From assembly GCA_033557675.1 (NCBI GenBank), contig JAWQRM010000214.1, positions 1 through 26,406 of the forward strand: 26,406 nt of DNA, in the 5' to 3' direction. The DNA is from Coptodactyla brooksi (Eukaryota; Arthropoda; Insecta; Coleoptera; Scarabaeidae). The notes beneath the pieces are model-generated. The model saw only the letters and a program-made list of their open reading frames with translations, was not told the DNA's origin and did not search any database. Positions 17,500 to 26,345 of this stretch are shown one piece after another. Positions within the stretch are counted from its first letter, which is position 1; each line of letters begins with the position of its first letter. The position numbers and the translations under genes were made by a program.

Positions 17500-17990
17500 G
17501 AAAAAAGATCACGAAGTACAAAGCAATGAAAGAGGTGATTTGATAACTACACACATAGACCCATTTTTAGTTCATCAAGAACAAACTAAACGGTTAGTAT
17601 GAATTGTTGTAACTTTTTGAAAACGTAATCATAACAAGTCATGATAATTCTCTTCCTTTTCTATGCTAACATTGTCTGCTCAAAAATGTATTAGATTTTG
17701 TACGTAAACCTTTTCTATGTTCAATACAGACTGATAAACTTTTTCGTTTTTCTAGAGTTGTCGTCTTCCTTTGTTGACCCTTAGCTTTTGCTTGTTTGTA
17801 CAAGATTCAAAATTAATTAAGGTAAATTAATTAAGGTAAATTAAGTTAATTTACAAAATCAATTAAAAGGTAACTGAAAAACTAAATAAAACATTCGCAT
17901 TTTATAACTAATATATATTGCAGTGTTAAACTCAAATGAAAAATAATGGTGATCTACTTTTGTTTAACTCAAATCATATTGTTTGAAACT
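17500..17990. other. AT-rich stretch with short tandem repeats
   Basis: No gene. AATTAATTAAGGTAA occurs twice in tandem at about 17811-17840. The stretch lies downstream (minus) of the gypsy integrase remnant and may include its 3' end, but no LTR is evident. Confidence 0.4.
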
Positions 17991-17999
17991 TCTTGGAAG

Positions 18000-18900
18000 A
18001 ATCTTTACTTTCTTCGGTCTCGTTGACAGGCCTCTTTGGTACTTGAACACTGGTCTCACTTTTTCCACTACCGTACTTGATATGTAGTTTGGTATCTGAT
18101 ACGTTCGTCAACTCCTTTCGATTTATATCTGGCTTTTGGGAAACTTGGAATGTACTGGGATAAAAGGGTTTAAAAAATTACGAGTTGTCAACCTTCTGGC
18201 GGTGTTTCACAATGATTTGGGTTCCATTTATTTCTAGTATGGTGTGTGGTACGGGATCATAGTAGGGAGTTCATCTATTATGCTTAAGCTGTGTAATTAA
18301 TACTTTGCTACTAATTTTCAAGCCGTGTTCTTTTCTACTATTCTTGATATCTCCTTGTTCGTTTTTCTTACTGCTATATTTAAAGTCATGTTTTATTACG
18401 TCTTGGTTTTCTCAGTAGATTTTTGAAGATTTGGTAGGTAGTTATGATTGATGAATTTAACATTAGTTGAAATGGTGTTTCACCTGTTAATGTGGTGTCC
18501 TGCGATAATTCATCAAAAATTATTGTAATTGTGAATCCAACTGGTTGATTTCAATGTTCGTATATTTTTAGCTTCTCTTCACAGTTTTCAGTAGCCTTTC
18601 CATCATGCCATTGATTTTTGACCACTTAGATGTGATTTTCTGGTGTGTTATACCATACACATTTAAAAGCTTTGTTGAATGGTGCTCCATTGTCGAATTT
18701 TTTATTTTTGTACTGTTTCTTGTTTAGATATTTACATTTATAGAGAGTATCTTTATTTTTATGTTTATCTTTATACAGAATATCTCTTTTCTGTATCTGT
18801 TAATGATTGTCGATAGCGCTATTTTCTCGTGATAATACTGTCCCAAGATCATTGGGACCAGCATCCATATGTAACTTCATGGTTTTAACATTATAATATG
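18000..18900 (-). pseudogene. Ty3/gypsy Pol remnant (RNase H scrap, integrase)
   Basis: Minus strand: TMKLHMDAGPNDLGTVLSREN (about 18885-18825) resembles the RNase H start (DAS..GLGAVL). Then, after a gap, DNGAPFN (18695-18674) with the second integrase Asp; YGITHQKITSKWSKINGMMERL (about 18655-18590) matches YGI.H..ITP.WP..NG..ER, with the Glu; FLMNYRRTPH (about 18525) follows; and PYYDPVPHTILEING near 18270-18235 resembles the region after integrase. Several stops and shifts are present. RT, protease, Gag and LTRs are not seen. The zinc-binding start of integrase and the first catalytic Asp are missing. Confidence 0.75.
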
Positions 18901-18929
18901 CAAGTTGACTTATATCTAGCAGTTGGTGC

Positions 18930-19060
18930 TTGATGTCAAAGCATTCTCTCCACAGTTGCCATCACAACTGTAGCATTTCCTTTGTCTGCTAGTAACGCAA
19001 TCATATTCCTGTTTCGTCTTAGATTTATTTCAGCTGACAATTCGTTTTTATTGATATTGT
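18930..19060 (-). pseudogene. PLE-like RT N-terminal scrap
   Basis: Minus strand: NELSAEINLRRNRNMIALLADKGNATVVM (about 19050-18955) includes ADKG.ATVVM, the conserved start of the reverse transcriptase region in Penelope-like elements (I..ADKG..TVVM). Only about 30-40 codons are recognisable before the gypsy RNase H scrap begins. Which PLE family it belongs to cannot be told. Confidence 0.4.
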
Positions 19061-19323
19061 TCTTTATTTATTTTCTGTGTGTTTTGTGGTAATTTATCTT
19101 GCAGAAAGTTATGTCATGGTCCCTGCATTGTAGTGGAAATGTCAGTTTGCATAGGAGAGTGGCCCCGCATGTCCGCGGTTTCTCTTAACACATAGTTTGG
19201 TAGTATTTAATCTCAAGGGTTTAGAAAAACAAGGAAAAGAAGAAGTAGATGTGGGTGGTTGTGGGTGTTTCGTAGGTTTTTTTCAAAATTAAATCAAACG
19301 TATTTAATTTAGATTATTAAAAA
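19061..19323. other. Unassigned short stretch
   Basis: No gene recognised between the PLE-like scrap and the Tc1-like element. A plus-strand purine-rich segment lies at about 19225-19245. Confidence 0.4.
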
Positions 19324-19325
19324 TA

Positions 19326-20724
19326 CACTGGCGAAAAAAAAATGCAACACCTTCAAGGTTTGTGTTCACGGGAACATGGGCATAATATGTGCATACTTAA
19401 GGATTGTAGTATTAGTGATTATTGTGTCGCATGCACCAGACCACGGATGGCACTGAACAGGCCTATCCGTGTATCTTGTATGGCGACTCAGTAGGCAGTT
19501 TACTGTGTACCTATACAATTGAATGGTTGTGTTTACATTCATCTTAAGGGTATAGCCATGCCACGACGACGTGTACGTGCTCCTGTTGCACAACTACAGC
19601 CATTTGAACGGGGTCGCATTGTAGGCCTGCGAGAAGCTGGATTGAACTTCTGACGAATTGCTGCACATGTTGGTCACAATGTATCGGTGGTGTGTCGCTG
19701 CTTTCAGCAGTGGTCTGTGGAACATTCCTACACCCATAGGCCAGGTTCTGGACGGCCGTGTAAGACAGACGCACGTCAAAATCGACACATTGTGCGCTCA
19801 GCATTGGCCATCCGATCAACATCCAAGGAAGAGATCTGAGCACATGTAGCACCTGGAGTGTCATCACGTACTATTGGGAACCGTCTAGGCAGCCGGATTA
19901 AAATCACGTGTGCCCCTGGCCAGGCTGCCTCTTAAACCAGAACACATCCGCGCATGACTCTTCTGGTGTCGTGACAGGGGCGACTGGAGACTACAATGGC
20001 GCTCTGTTGTCTTCAGTGATGAGAGTGGGTTTTGCCTGTATGCAAGTGATGGTCGTAAACGTGTTCGACGTAGACCTGGTGAGCGTGAACTTCCAGAGTG
20101 CATTCGTCCACAACACAAAGGCCCAACTCCTGGCTTTATGATGTGGGGGGCGATCAGTTACAATTCGCGATCGCCTTTGGTGTTTGTGCAAGGAAGAGAA
20201 AATAGTGCCCAGTACATCTCAGATTCTTAATCACGTGCTGCTGCCATTCCTTCGAGAGGAAGGCGATGTACTGTTTCAGCAGGATAATGCGTATGTACAT
20301 ACGGCTGCTGCATCACAATGTGCTCTTCATGGTGTAAGACAACTGCCCTGGCCAGCAAGATCACCAGACCTCTCCCCCATTGAACATGTATGGACATGAT
20401 GGGGCGGCAACTAACGAAGTCCCCACGGCCAGCCACGACCATTGTCGAATTACACCAATAGGTGCAAGCAGCTTGGGACAGTATATCTCAGGATGCCATT
20501 TGCCACCTGTATGACCGTCTGAACGCAAGAATACAAGCCTGCATTGTTGCTCGAGGGGGGTACACTATGTATTGATGGGCCTGATGGGACACCCCTTGCT
20601 GTCAAATGTCTGCTTGATTTGTTCTGGTTTTCTGATCATATCATACTACCATGATGTATTACCTGCCATTTCAATCTTCGTTAAATTTGAACGGTCCTTG
20701 AAGGTGTTTTTTTTTCTGCCAGTG
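19326..20724 (+). mobile_element. Tc1-like transposon with TIRs and TA duplication
   Basis: Left end CACTGGCGAAAAAAAAATGC (19326-19345) continues ...CACCTTCAAGG. The right end, reverse complemented, reads CACTGGCAGAAAAAAAAACA then CCTTCAAGG, so the TIRs match apart from small indels. TA flanks both ends (19324-19325 and 20725-20726). The length of about 1.4 kb is that of a full Tc1/mariner element, and the single transposase gene spans the interior. It is the most complete element in the window, but its gene is broken. Confidence 0.9.
19558..20575 (+). pseudogene. Tc1-like transposase, full length but broken
   Basis: Starts at ATG 19558 (MPRRRVRAPVAQLQPFERG). The N-terminal paired-like HTH region includes GRIVGLREAGLN, stop TGA (19651-19653), RIAAHVGHN..VVCRCFQQW, a basic GSGRP hook and a second HTH, with another TGA at 19837-19839. 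In the catalytic part VVFSDESGF holds the first Asp (20018, shifted frame), PGFMMWGAISYNSRSPLVF follows, FQQDNAYVH holds the second Asp (20283, a third frame), and RSPDLSPIEHVW the Glu (20382). The C-terminus (AWDSISQDAICHLYDRLNARIQACIVARGGYTMY) ends at TGA 20573-20575. At least two stops and three frame changes. All three catalytic residues are recognisable. As read, 32 residues separate the second Asp and the Glu. Confidence 0.9.
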
Positions 20725-20739
20725 TATGTTATATAACCT

Positions 20740-21085
20740 CAAATTGTCATGACAACTGTCAAATTGATATTGGACGTGTCAAATTGCCATGGAAGCTTTC
20801 AAATTGCCATCTTAACTTTCAGGTTGCCCTAACAACTGTCAATTTGACATTTCAAACATCAAATTGACATGACTAAACTCAAATTGTGATAACTGAAAAA
20901 TTGACATGTCATATGTCTAATAGATAAGTCTAACCTCAAATTGTCATGAGAACTGTCAAATTGTCATTTCATGTCTCAACATTTCATATTTCAAATGTTA
21001 AACTGACAGATCTAATCTCAAATTGTCGTGACAACTGACATTGATAATTCAAGTGTCAAATTGACAGGTCGTTTGACAGGTATAA
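20740..21085. repeat. Degenerate 20-bp minisatellite
   Basis: Immediately after the Tc1-like element come about 15 imperfect units of approximately 20 bases, best seen at 20756-20850: TGTCAAATTGATATTGGACG, TGTCAAATTGCCATGGAAGC, TTTCAAATTGCCATCTTAAC, TTTCAGGTTGCCCTAACAAC. Units later become irregular in length. Many contain the near-palindrome TGTCAAATTGACA. No ORF crosses it. Confidence 0.85.
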
Positions 21086-21728
21086 TTGATGAAATTTCAA
21101 ATTTTAAAATTAATTCATTGAAATCAGAGATCAAATTAAGAATACAACAAAAATAATTATTAACTTTGATAAATAAATATTAAAATAAAAGAGACAATAT
21201 ACAAGAACTTCTAAACACTTGGAAGAATGCATTAATAAAGCACCGACCAGAGAAAATGGCTAATATATACTGAAGACAAACCAACAACTCTAGATAAAAT
21301 ACAACCTATTATTTATATTTTCCTTGATATTTGCAAAATAGGTCCAGAAGAGTGTTCCTACTGTTTTTTTTTCACATAGATAATGTTCTTTCACCATCTC
21401 TTCACACTGATGTCTCATGGTTATATACCTATAGTTGCTTTGGGTCAGATTTCAGGGTTTTGATTAAGATTGTTTGTATTTTTCCTTCGCATACTTGTGA
21501 AGTAGGAAAGAATTTATAGTACTAATACGTTCTAGACTCACACAGAGGGACTTCAAGTATGAAATGGATCTTTCTTGTGTCTTTTCGGTCGTCATTTAAT
21601 TGTATGGTTTTTTCAAGTGCATGTATTTTCACCTACTACTACTGTCAAACGTACTTTTTATAAAGCACTGCTTTTGTGAATTTCTTGTAGTTCTATAAGT
21701 AAAATTTCTATGTACATAATGGCTGCTT
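21086..21728. other. Unassigned AT-rich stretch
   Basis: No gene, RNA or mobile-element signature recognised between the minisatellite and the 3' end of the second non-LTR family 1 copy. Confidence 0.4.
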
Positions 21729-22645
21729 GGTTAGGTTAGGTTAGCTTAGCTTTGAACGTGAATGGGCTTATACAGCCCTCCTCTACAACCAACGATCTAT
21801 TGTGGCTCACATTTATATTATACCTCACTTTTCAATTCTGCTCTCCGTAGAAAACCGAATGTAACTGGACGTGATACCTTACCAAGGTCGGCTAGGCATG
21901 GAGGCTTCTTCATCCTCCATGCAGGGACGGCACTCCGCGCGTTCTGCAAGGCCCAGTCTCTGCTGATGTGTTTTCAATCGGTTGTGACCCATGTACACTC
22001 CTATCAGGATCCTTAGACGATTCCTGTCCAGATCCCATACTCGTGTGGTCCTTGCATTGCGGGGTAGTGTAATTACCTCCTTTGCATGGTGAAGTCGCAC
22101 AGCTCAATTGCAATCATCCGTGCTTGAAAAACTGTTGTAAGCTGTAAGTTGAACAATCTCACCAAGACTGTGACATTGTTCAACTCTTGGTGAATTATTT
22201 CAACGGTCTTAATTCAACTCCATTCATCTTTGCTAGGTAGCAGGACGGTGTTGGGCTGATCACATGTCACTATGTGATTAGCCCAGAACATCAACTCCAG
22301 TTCTGAGCTGATGTTCTGGGCTCTTTCATACCCAATGATTTAAATCTGTACGTCGTCATTCTGGCCTCTCTCTCCAGAAAGATATAGAGTGGAGGTAGAC
22401 TTCCATTACAGCCAGGGGCGTCGATCTAGATCTAAATAATCTGCCTGCACAGGCCATTTAGCGACTGTACGTTGAGTAGTTTTCCTCCACCATACAACCG
22501 AGTCGTACGTAATCGTAGATCTAATCACTGTCACATGCAACCAATAGATTTATTTGGGTTTCATCCTCCAAGATTTCCCACAAATCTTCCAACATGACCA
22601 CAGAGCCAGCTTAGCCCTTTGGAACACTTTATCCAAATAAGCGTT
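21729..22645 (-). pseudogene. Non-LTR family 1, copy 2: RT thumb to 3' end
   Basis: Minus strand, beginning with the end of the RT/thumb region: YLDKVFQRAKLALWSCWKICGKSW (about 22640-22565), then TYDSVVWWRKTTQRTVAKWP (about 22510-22450) and LYLFLEREARMTTYRFKSLG (about 22390-22335). These match the L.KA..AL..C....GK.WG, TYG..VWW and PLYLF.E.EAR blocks of this group. RNase H remnants follow at 22250-22130 (similar to 4880-5040), then a 3' region aligned with 4200-4640, from which about 75 bases are deleted. It ends in GTTAGGTTAGG (plus), i.e. CCTAA pentamers on the sense strand. Unlike copy 1 it keeps RT-proximal sequence, so the two copies are complementary remnants of one family. Confidence 0.75.
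22253..22322. repeat. Two overlapping inverted repeats sharing one arm
   Basis: GGGCTGATCACAT (22253-22265) pairs with ATGTGATTAGCCC (22272-22284) with one mismatch. AGCCCAGAACATCA (22280-22293) pairs perfectly with TGATGTTCTGGGCT (22309-22322). The shared AGCCC makes the two hairpins mutually exclusive. They fall in the decayed linker of non-LTR copy 2 and have no counterpart recognised in copy 1. Confidence 0.85.
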
Positions 22646-22649
22646 ACAT

Positions 22650-24410
22650 GTGAGCAAGTGTGGCAAGTTCTTTAATATGTCTCTTATAAATGTGCACGCC
22701 CCAACCGAAGACAAAGAAGACGAAGTTAATTACCAATTTTACGATGAGCTAGAGAAGGCGTATGATGAGTGCCCTAGAAACCACATTAAGATCATAATCG
22801 GAGATCTCAATGCAAAGATTGGAAAGGAAGAGATATACCGACCCCACATATACTTTCCACATAAAAGTATCCACAAGGTGACGTGGAAGCCTCTGGACTG
22901 TTCAACAAAGAACCAAATCGATCATGTGCTTATAGACGCCAGACACTTTTCTAACCTCATGAACATCCGCATTTACAGAGGCACCAATATCGACTCGGGC
23001 CACTACCTAGTTAGCACAAAAATCCGTGCAAGCATCTCAAATGCAAAGAAAGAGAGAGGAAGCCAATCTTACCGTTATAACACTATGCGCTTAAAAGATC
23101 CTCAAACTTTAGAGGCATACCAAAGTTACCTTAGCAACAAAGGTAATCAAGTAAATGAAAGCTTATCAACTAGCGAACAGTGGGAAATATGTAAAAGCAC
23201 AATTAAAGAGGCAGCGCAGACCATCTTGGAACCAGAAAGAGCACCCCCACGCAACGGTTGGTTCGACCTAGAGTGCGAAACTATTACTAAAAAGAAAAAT
23301 GATGCGTACAAACGTATGCAGCAAAGGAGAACTTGAGATAAAGAACTAATATATAATGCTCTTAGGAAAGAAGAGAAAAACATGCACCGAAAGAAAAAAC
23401 CAGCTCACGAAAATCAGATTCTGGAGCAACTCAAGACACTAAAAGCACAGGACGAAGCAAGAAAGTTTGTTCTATAATATCCTGAACAACACAAGAAAAG
23501 AGTATAAACCAAGGTCGAGGATGTGTAAAGACAGGAGTGGGCACATAGTTAACTCGAGAGGGGATGTCCTGAGCAGATGGGTTCAGCACTTCAGAGAACT
23601 GCTGTGCGCGGCAATAGAACCTCCTTCAAAACAGGACATACAGGAAGCGATAGAGCGCTTTGTTGCATTTTCAGCTACTGCAGAAAACATGGGCCTCCGA
23701 GTAAACGAATCGAAGACGAAGGTGATGGCATCAACCCCAATCAACAGAGCCAGAAGTAGAAACGTTGGGAAAAGCTTTAACATTAACAGCTTTAATTTTG
23801 AAGTGATGGACAACTTTAGATATCTGGGCTCTCTTGTCACAAATAAGAACTGCACCTCACAAGAAATAAAACGCACAGTGATGCTAGCAAAGAAGTGCTG
23901 ACTTCGAGTTAAGTAAGCAATTGAAAAGTAGAAATCTAGGTCTAAAGACGAAATTAACAATATACAAGATCCTTATATTGCCCGTATTAACATATGGTTC
24001 AGAAACGTGGACGACCACGAAGGCCGACGAAAATTTCTTGCATCTCCTTCAACGTAAGATCTTGAGAAGAATATTTGGTGCAATCCGGGGGGACGGTCTC
24101 TGGAGGAGGACATGCAACTTTAAACTTTATAGTAAATATAAAGAAATAGCAGATGGAAGAGATGTCGTATCCTTCATAAAGCTGGGGAGATCGAGATGGG
24201 TAGGGCATCTGGCAAGAGCACATGAAAATTACCCACCGAGGCGAATTTTTATGTCACAGCCGGGAGGAAGCAGACGGAGAGATAGGCCAAGAAGAGGTGG
24301 AAGGATGGAGTTGTAATTGGCGACGGTTATCAATGAACAGGGACAACTGATGTACAAGGTTGAGGAACGTCGAGGCCCAATTAGGGCTGTAGCACCAGTG
24401 ATGATGATGG
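22650..24410 (+). pseudogene. RTE/CFDP2-like non-LTR ORF2, RT core deleted
   Basis: Plus strand. The endonuclease C-terminal half is open for 228 codons (22650-23336): LINVHAPTEDKEDEV, IIIGDLNAKIGKE, TWKPLDCSTKNQIDHVLID, RGTNIDSGHYLV (H retained). The product class is often annotated in insects as craniofacial development protein 2-like. After a frame break the linker (23467-) reads NTRKEYKPRSRMCKDRSG, RWVQHFRELL, PPSKQDIQEAIE and passes directly into FSATAENMGLRVNESKTKVM (23660-23730), so motifs 0-4 and the YADD loop are missing. The thumb follows (NFRYLGSLVTNKN; after a shift, KLTIYKILILPVLTYGSETWT), and the C-terminal FIKLGRSRWVGHLAR...QPGGSRRRDRPRRG ends near 24316. The 3' end has GATGATGATGG (24401-24411), as is usual for the group. 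The element is 5'-truncated at 22646-22650, abutting non-LTR copy 2. Confidence 0.85.
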
Positions 24411-24419
24411 TCTTAGTAG

Positions 24420-24673
24420 TTAACAGCTTTTCAATTACTATATTAATCATCAACATGGCTGTAATTAGCATTTTGTGTTCTTCCTAAGTACAAAAGAAAA
24501 AGTGGTTCCTTTATTGTCATTTATTTTGCTTTGCTATCTTTCTTGAGCTGTAAAGTGTTGTGTTCTATTTTTGATTTGTATACTGTTTCTTGTTTAAATG
24601 TTCTTCTTTATGTTTTTGAATATTTTAGTCATGAGCTAGATACTTATATTTTATTTATGAACATATGAACCAA
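24420..24673. other. Unassigned AT-rich spacer
   Basis: No feature recognised between the 3' tail of the RTE-like element and the PLE-A terminus. Confidence 0.4.
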
Positions 24674-24807
24674 TAAAGTTGAGGGTTTGGAACTTTTGGC
24701 TTTGCAACAAAGTAAAACGAACTCACCACTACACCAAAATTTGCAGAGAGGATGTTCAACGCACATTTCGCTAACCAAGTTAGCACCATCAGGAGCGATG
24801 AAAGACT
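24674..24807 (-). mobile_element. PLE family A terminal repeat, copy 4
   Basis: Plus strand TAAAGTTGAGGGTTTGGAAC to GCGATGAAAGACT, closest to the copy at 15252. It is the only copy still attached to PLE coding sequence (25043-25200, minus), so it fixes the element orientation as minus and places the repeat downstream of the ORF. It carries a decayed hammerhead core. Confidence 0.8.
24751..24796 (-). ncRNA. Decayed hammerhead-like motif, PLE-A copy 4
   Basis: Minus strand: GCTC, CTGATGG (A9 changed to G), T, GCTAAC/TTG/GTTAGC (perfect 6-bp stem II), GAAA, TGTGCGTT, GAAC. Stem II is the best of the PLE-A copies, but the CUGAUGA box is mutated and the cleavage-site C has become U. Probably inactive. 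Confidence 0.55.
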
Positions 24808-25200
24808 AACTACTAGCTGACATAAGGACGCTATATATACTAAAAGGCGATGCTTAATTGATTCTTAATTGGTCTTTCACAATCAATAGGAGACCAATTA
24901 AGCGTTACCTTACCTTATCCCCACTACCCACTTACACAAATTCTCCCCGTACAGCGTTTCCTGTCCCCGTGTTATCTAGCCTAAGGATACCCTGGCCCTA
25001 CCCTTTACAACCGCTACCCGTCCAGCATTTCCTCTAAATCTATTAAACGTAGTCCATCAAACTATACAAAGGGCTAATCGGTATTGGCTCTCTATCTTTA
25101 TTAAGCCTATTCCTACATTTAACAAGTTCTATGCTTTCAAATGCATCCAGCAACTTATTATTGGATACATTTCTAAGCACTTTTACATTTTTCATTGGAG
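24808..25200 (-). pseudogene. PLE family A: protein C-terminus and 3' non-coding region
   Basis: Minus strand: NVKVLRNVSNNKLLDAFESIELVKC (about 25188-25115), then LNKDREPIPISPLYSL, ending at TAA 25043-25045. The LLDA.ESI pattern followed by NRD.GPIP..PL is the usual C-terminal tail after GIY-YIG in Penelope-like proteins. GIY-YIG itself is cut off at about 25200 by a different PLE running on the plus strand. Between the stop and the terminal repeat is about 235 nt of C-rich (plus-strand) DNA with a 12-bp perfect inverted repeat (24864-24875 and 24891-24902). Confidence 0.65.
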
Positions 25201-25204
25201 TTCA

Positions 25205-25845
25205 TTAATAAAATCAAAGACACTCATGTTGAAGATTCTAGTTTCGTTCGATGTTAATTCATTATTTCCTAGTGTACCGGTCTCACAAGCTTTATCATAC
25301 CTGGAGGAATTACTGAAATTGAACAACTTGAGTGTCGAAGTTGCTCAGGAATATTTACTTTTGACAAAATTGTGTATGAATCAAAATTATTTTCAATATA
25401 AAGGTCAATACTACAAATAAAATAAAGGAATGGCTATGGGTAATTGCCTATTGCCGTTCATAGCGGATCTATTTAGGAGTAACTTCGAAACTCAGGTTGG
25501 TCAAGAATTTCAGTATTTCCCAAGGATATGGTGTAGGTATGTTGATGATATTTTTGTGATCTTTGATGCTAATGTCAATGATTTTTGTGATAAATTAAAT
25601 TTGAGATTCCCTACTATTAAGTTCACTTAGGAGATTGAAAACAATGGAACATTGCGTTTTCTGGATACACTGGTCATCTGAAATAATAATAGAGTAGAGT
25701 TTAATATTTATAGAAAAAACACCGCTACCAGTAGGTACATTCCTGCCGATTCCTCTCACTGTGTTCAATACAAAATGGCTAGTTTACACTTTCTAGTTCA
25801 TCGTTTGGTCAATTTCCCACTCGATTCAGTAAGATATAAAAATTA
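25205..25845 (+). pseudogene. Penelope-like reverse transcriptase (family D), stop-interrupted
   Basis: Plus strand, one frame from 25226. LVSFDVNSLFPSVPV holds RT motif A (Asp at about 25250). QALSYLEELLKL follows, then a TAA (25418-25420). GMAMGNCLLPFIADLFRSNFE is the GMAMGSPLSP..ADL block, and WCRYVDDIFVIF holds the YVDD catalytic motif (25538-25549). A TAG (25628-25630) follows, then ENNGTLRFLDTLV, TGA (25678-25680), VEFNIYRKNTATSRYI and VHRLVNFPLDSVRY, with a stop near 25843. A little upstream, FINKIKD is in another frame. Three in-frame stops but no frameshift between 25226 and 25843, so it is young relative to the other pseudogenes. The N-terminal RT and all of GIY-YIG are missing. Confidence 0.85.
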
Positions 25846-26150
25846 GATGTACATCGCACATGACTTTCTCTTACCTTGACCCTGATTCGGATATAATGCT
25901 CTCCCATTACTATTTATATAATTTAATGATAACACGTATAAATTTAATTTAGTTATTAAAATATGTTAAACAAATAATATATAAAAATATATATATATAC
26001 GATTGATATGAATGATACAGATGGTACAACAGATATTCGGATATGAGTGATAAAGTGAGATGTACAGCAGCTCGTTTTATTGACGAAAACCGAAATGCCA
26101 ACAATTATCTGTCAGTTTAATTAATAAAGGTTAAATCATTAAATATTTTT
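25846..26150. other. Unassigned AT-rich stretch with (TA)n
   Basis: No gene. A TATATATA run lies at about 25986-25999. It probably lies beyond the truncation of the PLE RT. Confidence 0.4.
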
Positions 26151-26157
26151 CATTCCA

Positions 26158-26345
26158 TATTAATTTACATTCATAGATGCCGCTCATTTATTAATTGTCA
26201 CTGCTGAAAAATGATAGTTAACTGTCAATGGTTTTTAATTGTATTTTAATTCACATTCATAGATGATTCTCATTTCTTGACTGTCAATTTTGACAGTTAA
26301 TGAAAAGTGATAATTACTTTTATTTTTAATTCGCATTTAAAGTAC
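26158..26345. repeat. Imperfect tandem repeat, period about 88-90 bp, with a TTGACAGT palindrome
   Basis: TTAATTTACATTCATAGATG at about 26160, TTAATTCACATTCATAGATG at about 26247, and TTAATTCGCATTTAAAG at about 26325 start successive related units, each followed by CTCATTT.TT.A.TGTCA-like sequence in the first two. Unit 2 contains ACTGTCAA/TT/TTGACAGT (26280-26297), a perfect 8-bp inverted repeat. The motif TGTCAA..TTGACA is reminiscent of the minisatellite at 20740. The array may continue past the window. Confidence 0.65.

Noticed and set aside
18708..18740. ACTGTTTCTTGTTTA shared with about 24583-24600
   Set aside because: Only about 15 identical bases in T-rich context with weak flanking similarity; not enough to call a repeat.
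19594..20442. Several antisense and off-frame ORFs across the Tc1-like element
   Set aside because: They are frame shadows of the broken transposase; the plus-strand reading carries all family motifs.
22650..23336. A host craniofacial development protein 2 gene
   Set aside because: That annotation name in insects usually marks RTE-like endonuclease; here it is followed by RT thumb and a GATGATG tail, so it is a retrotransposon.
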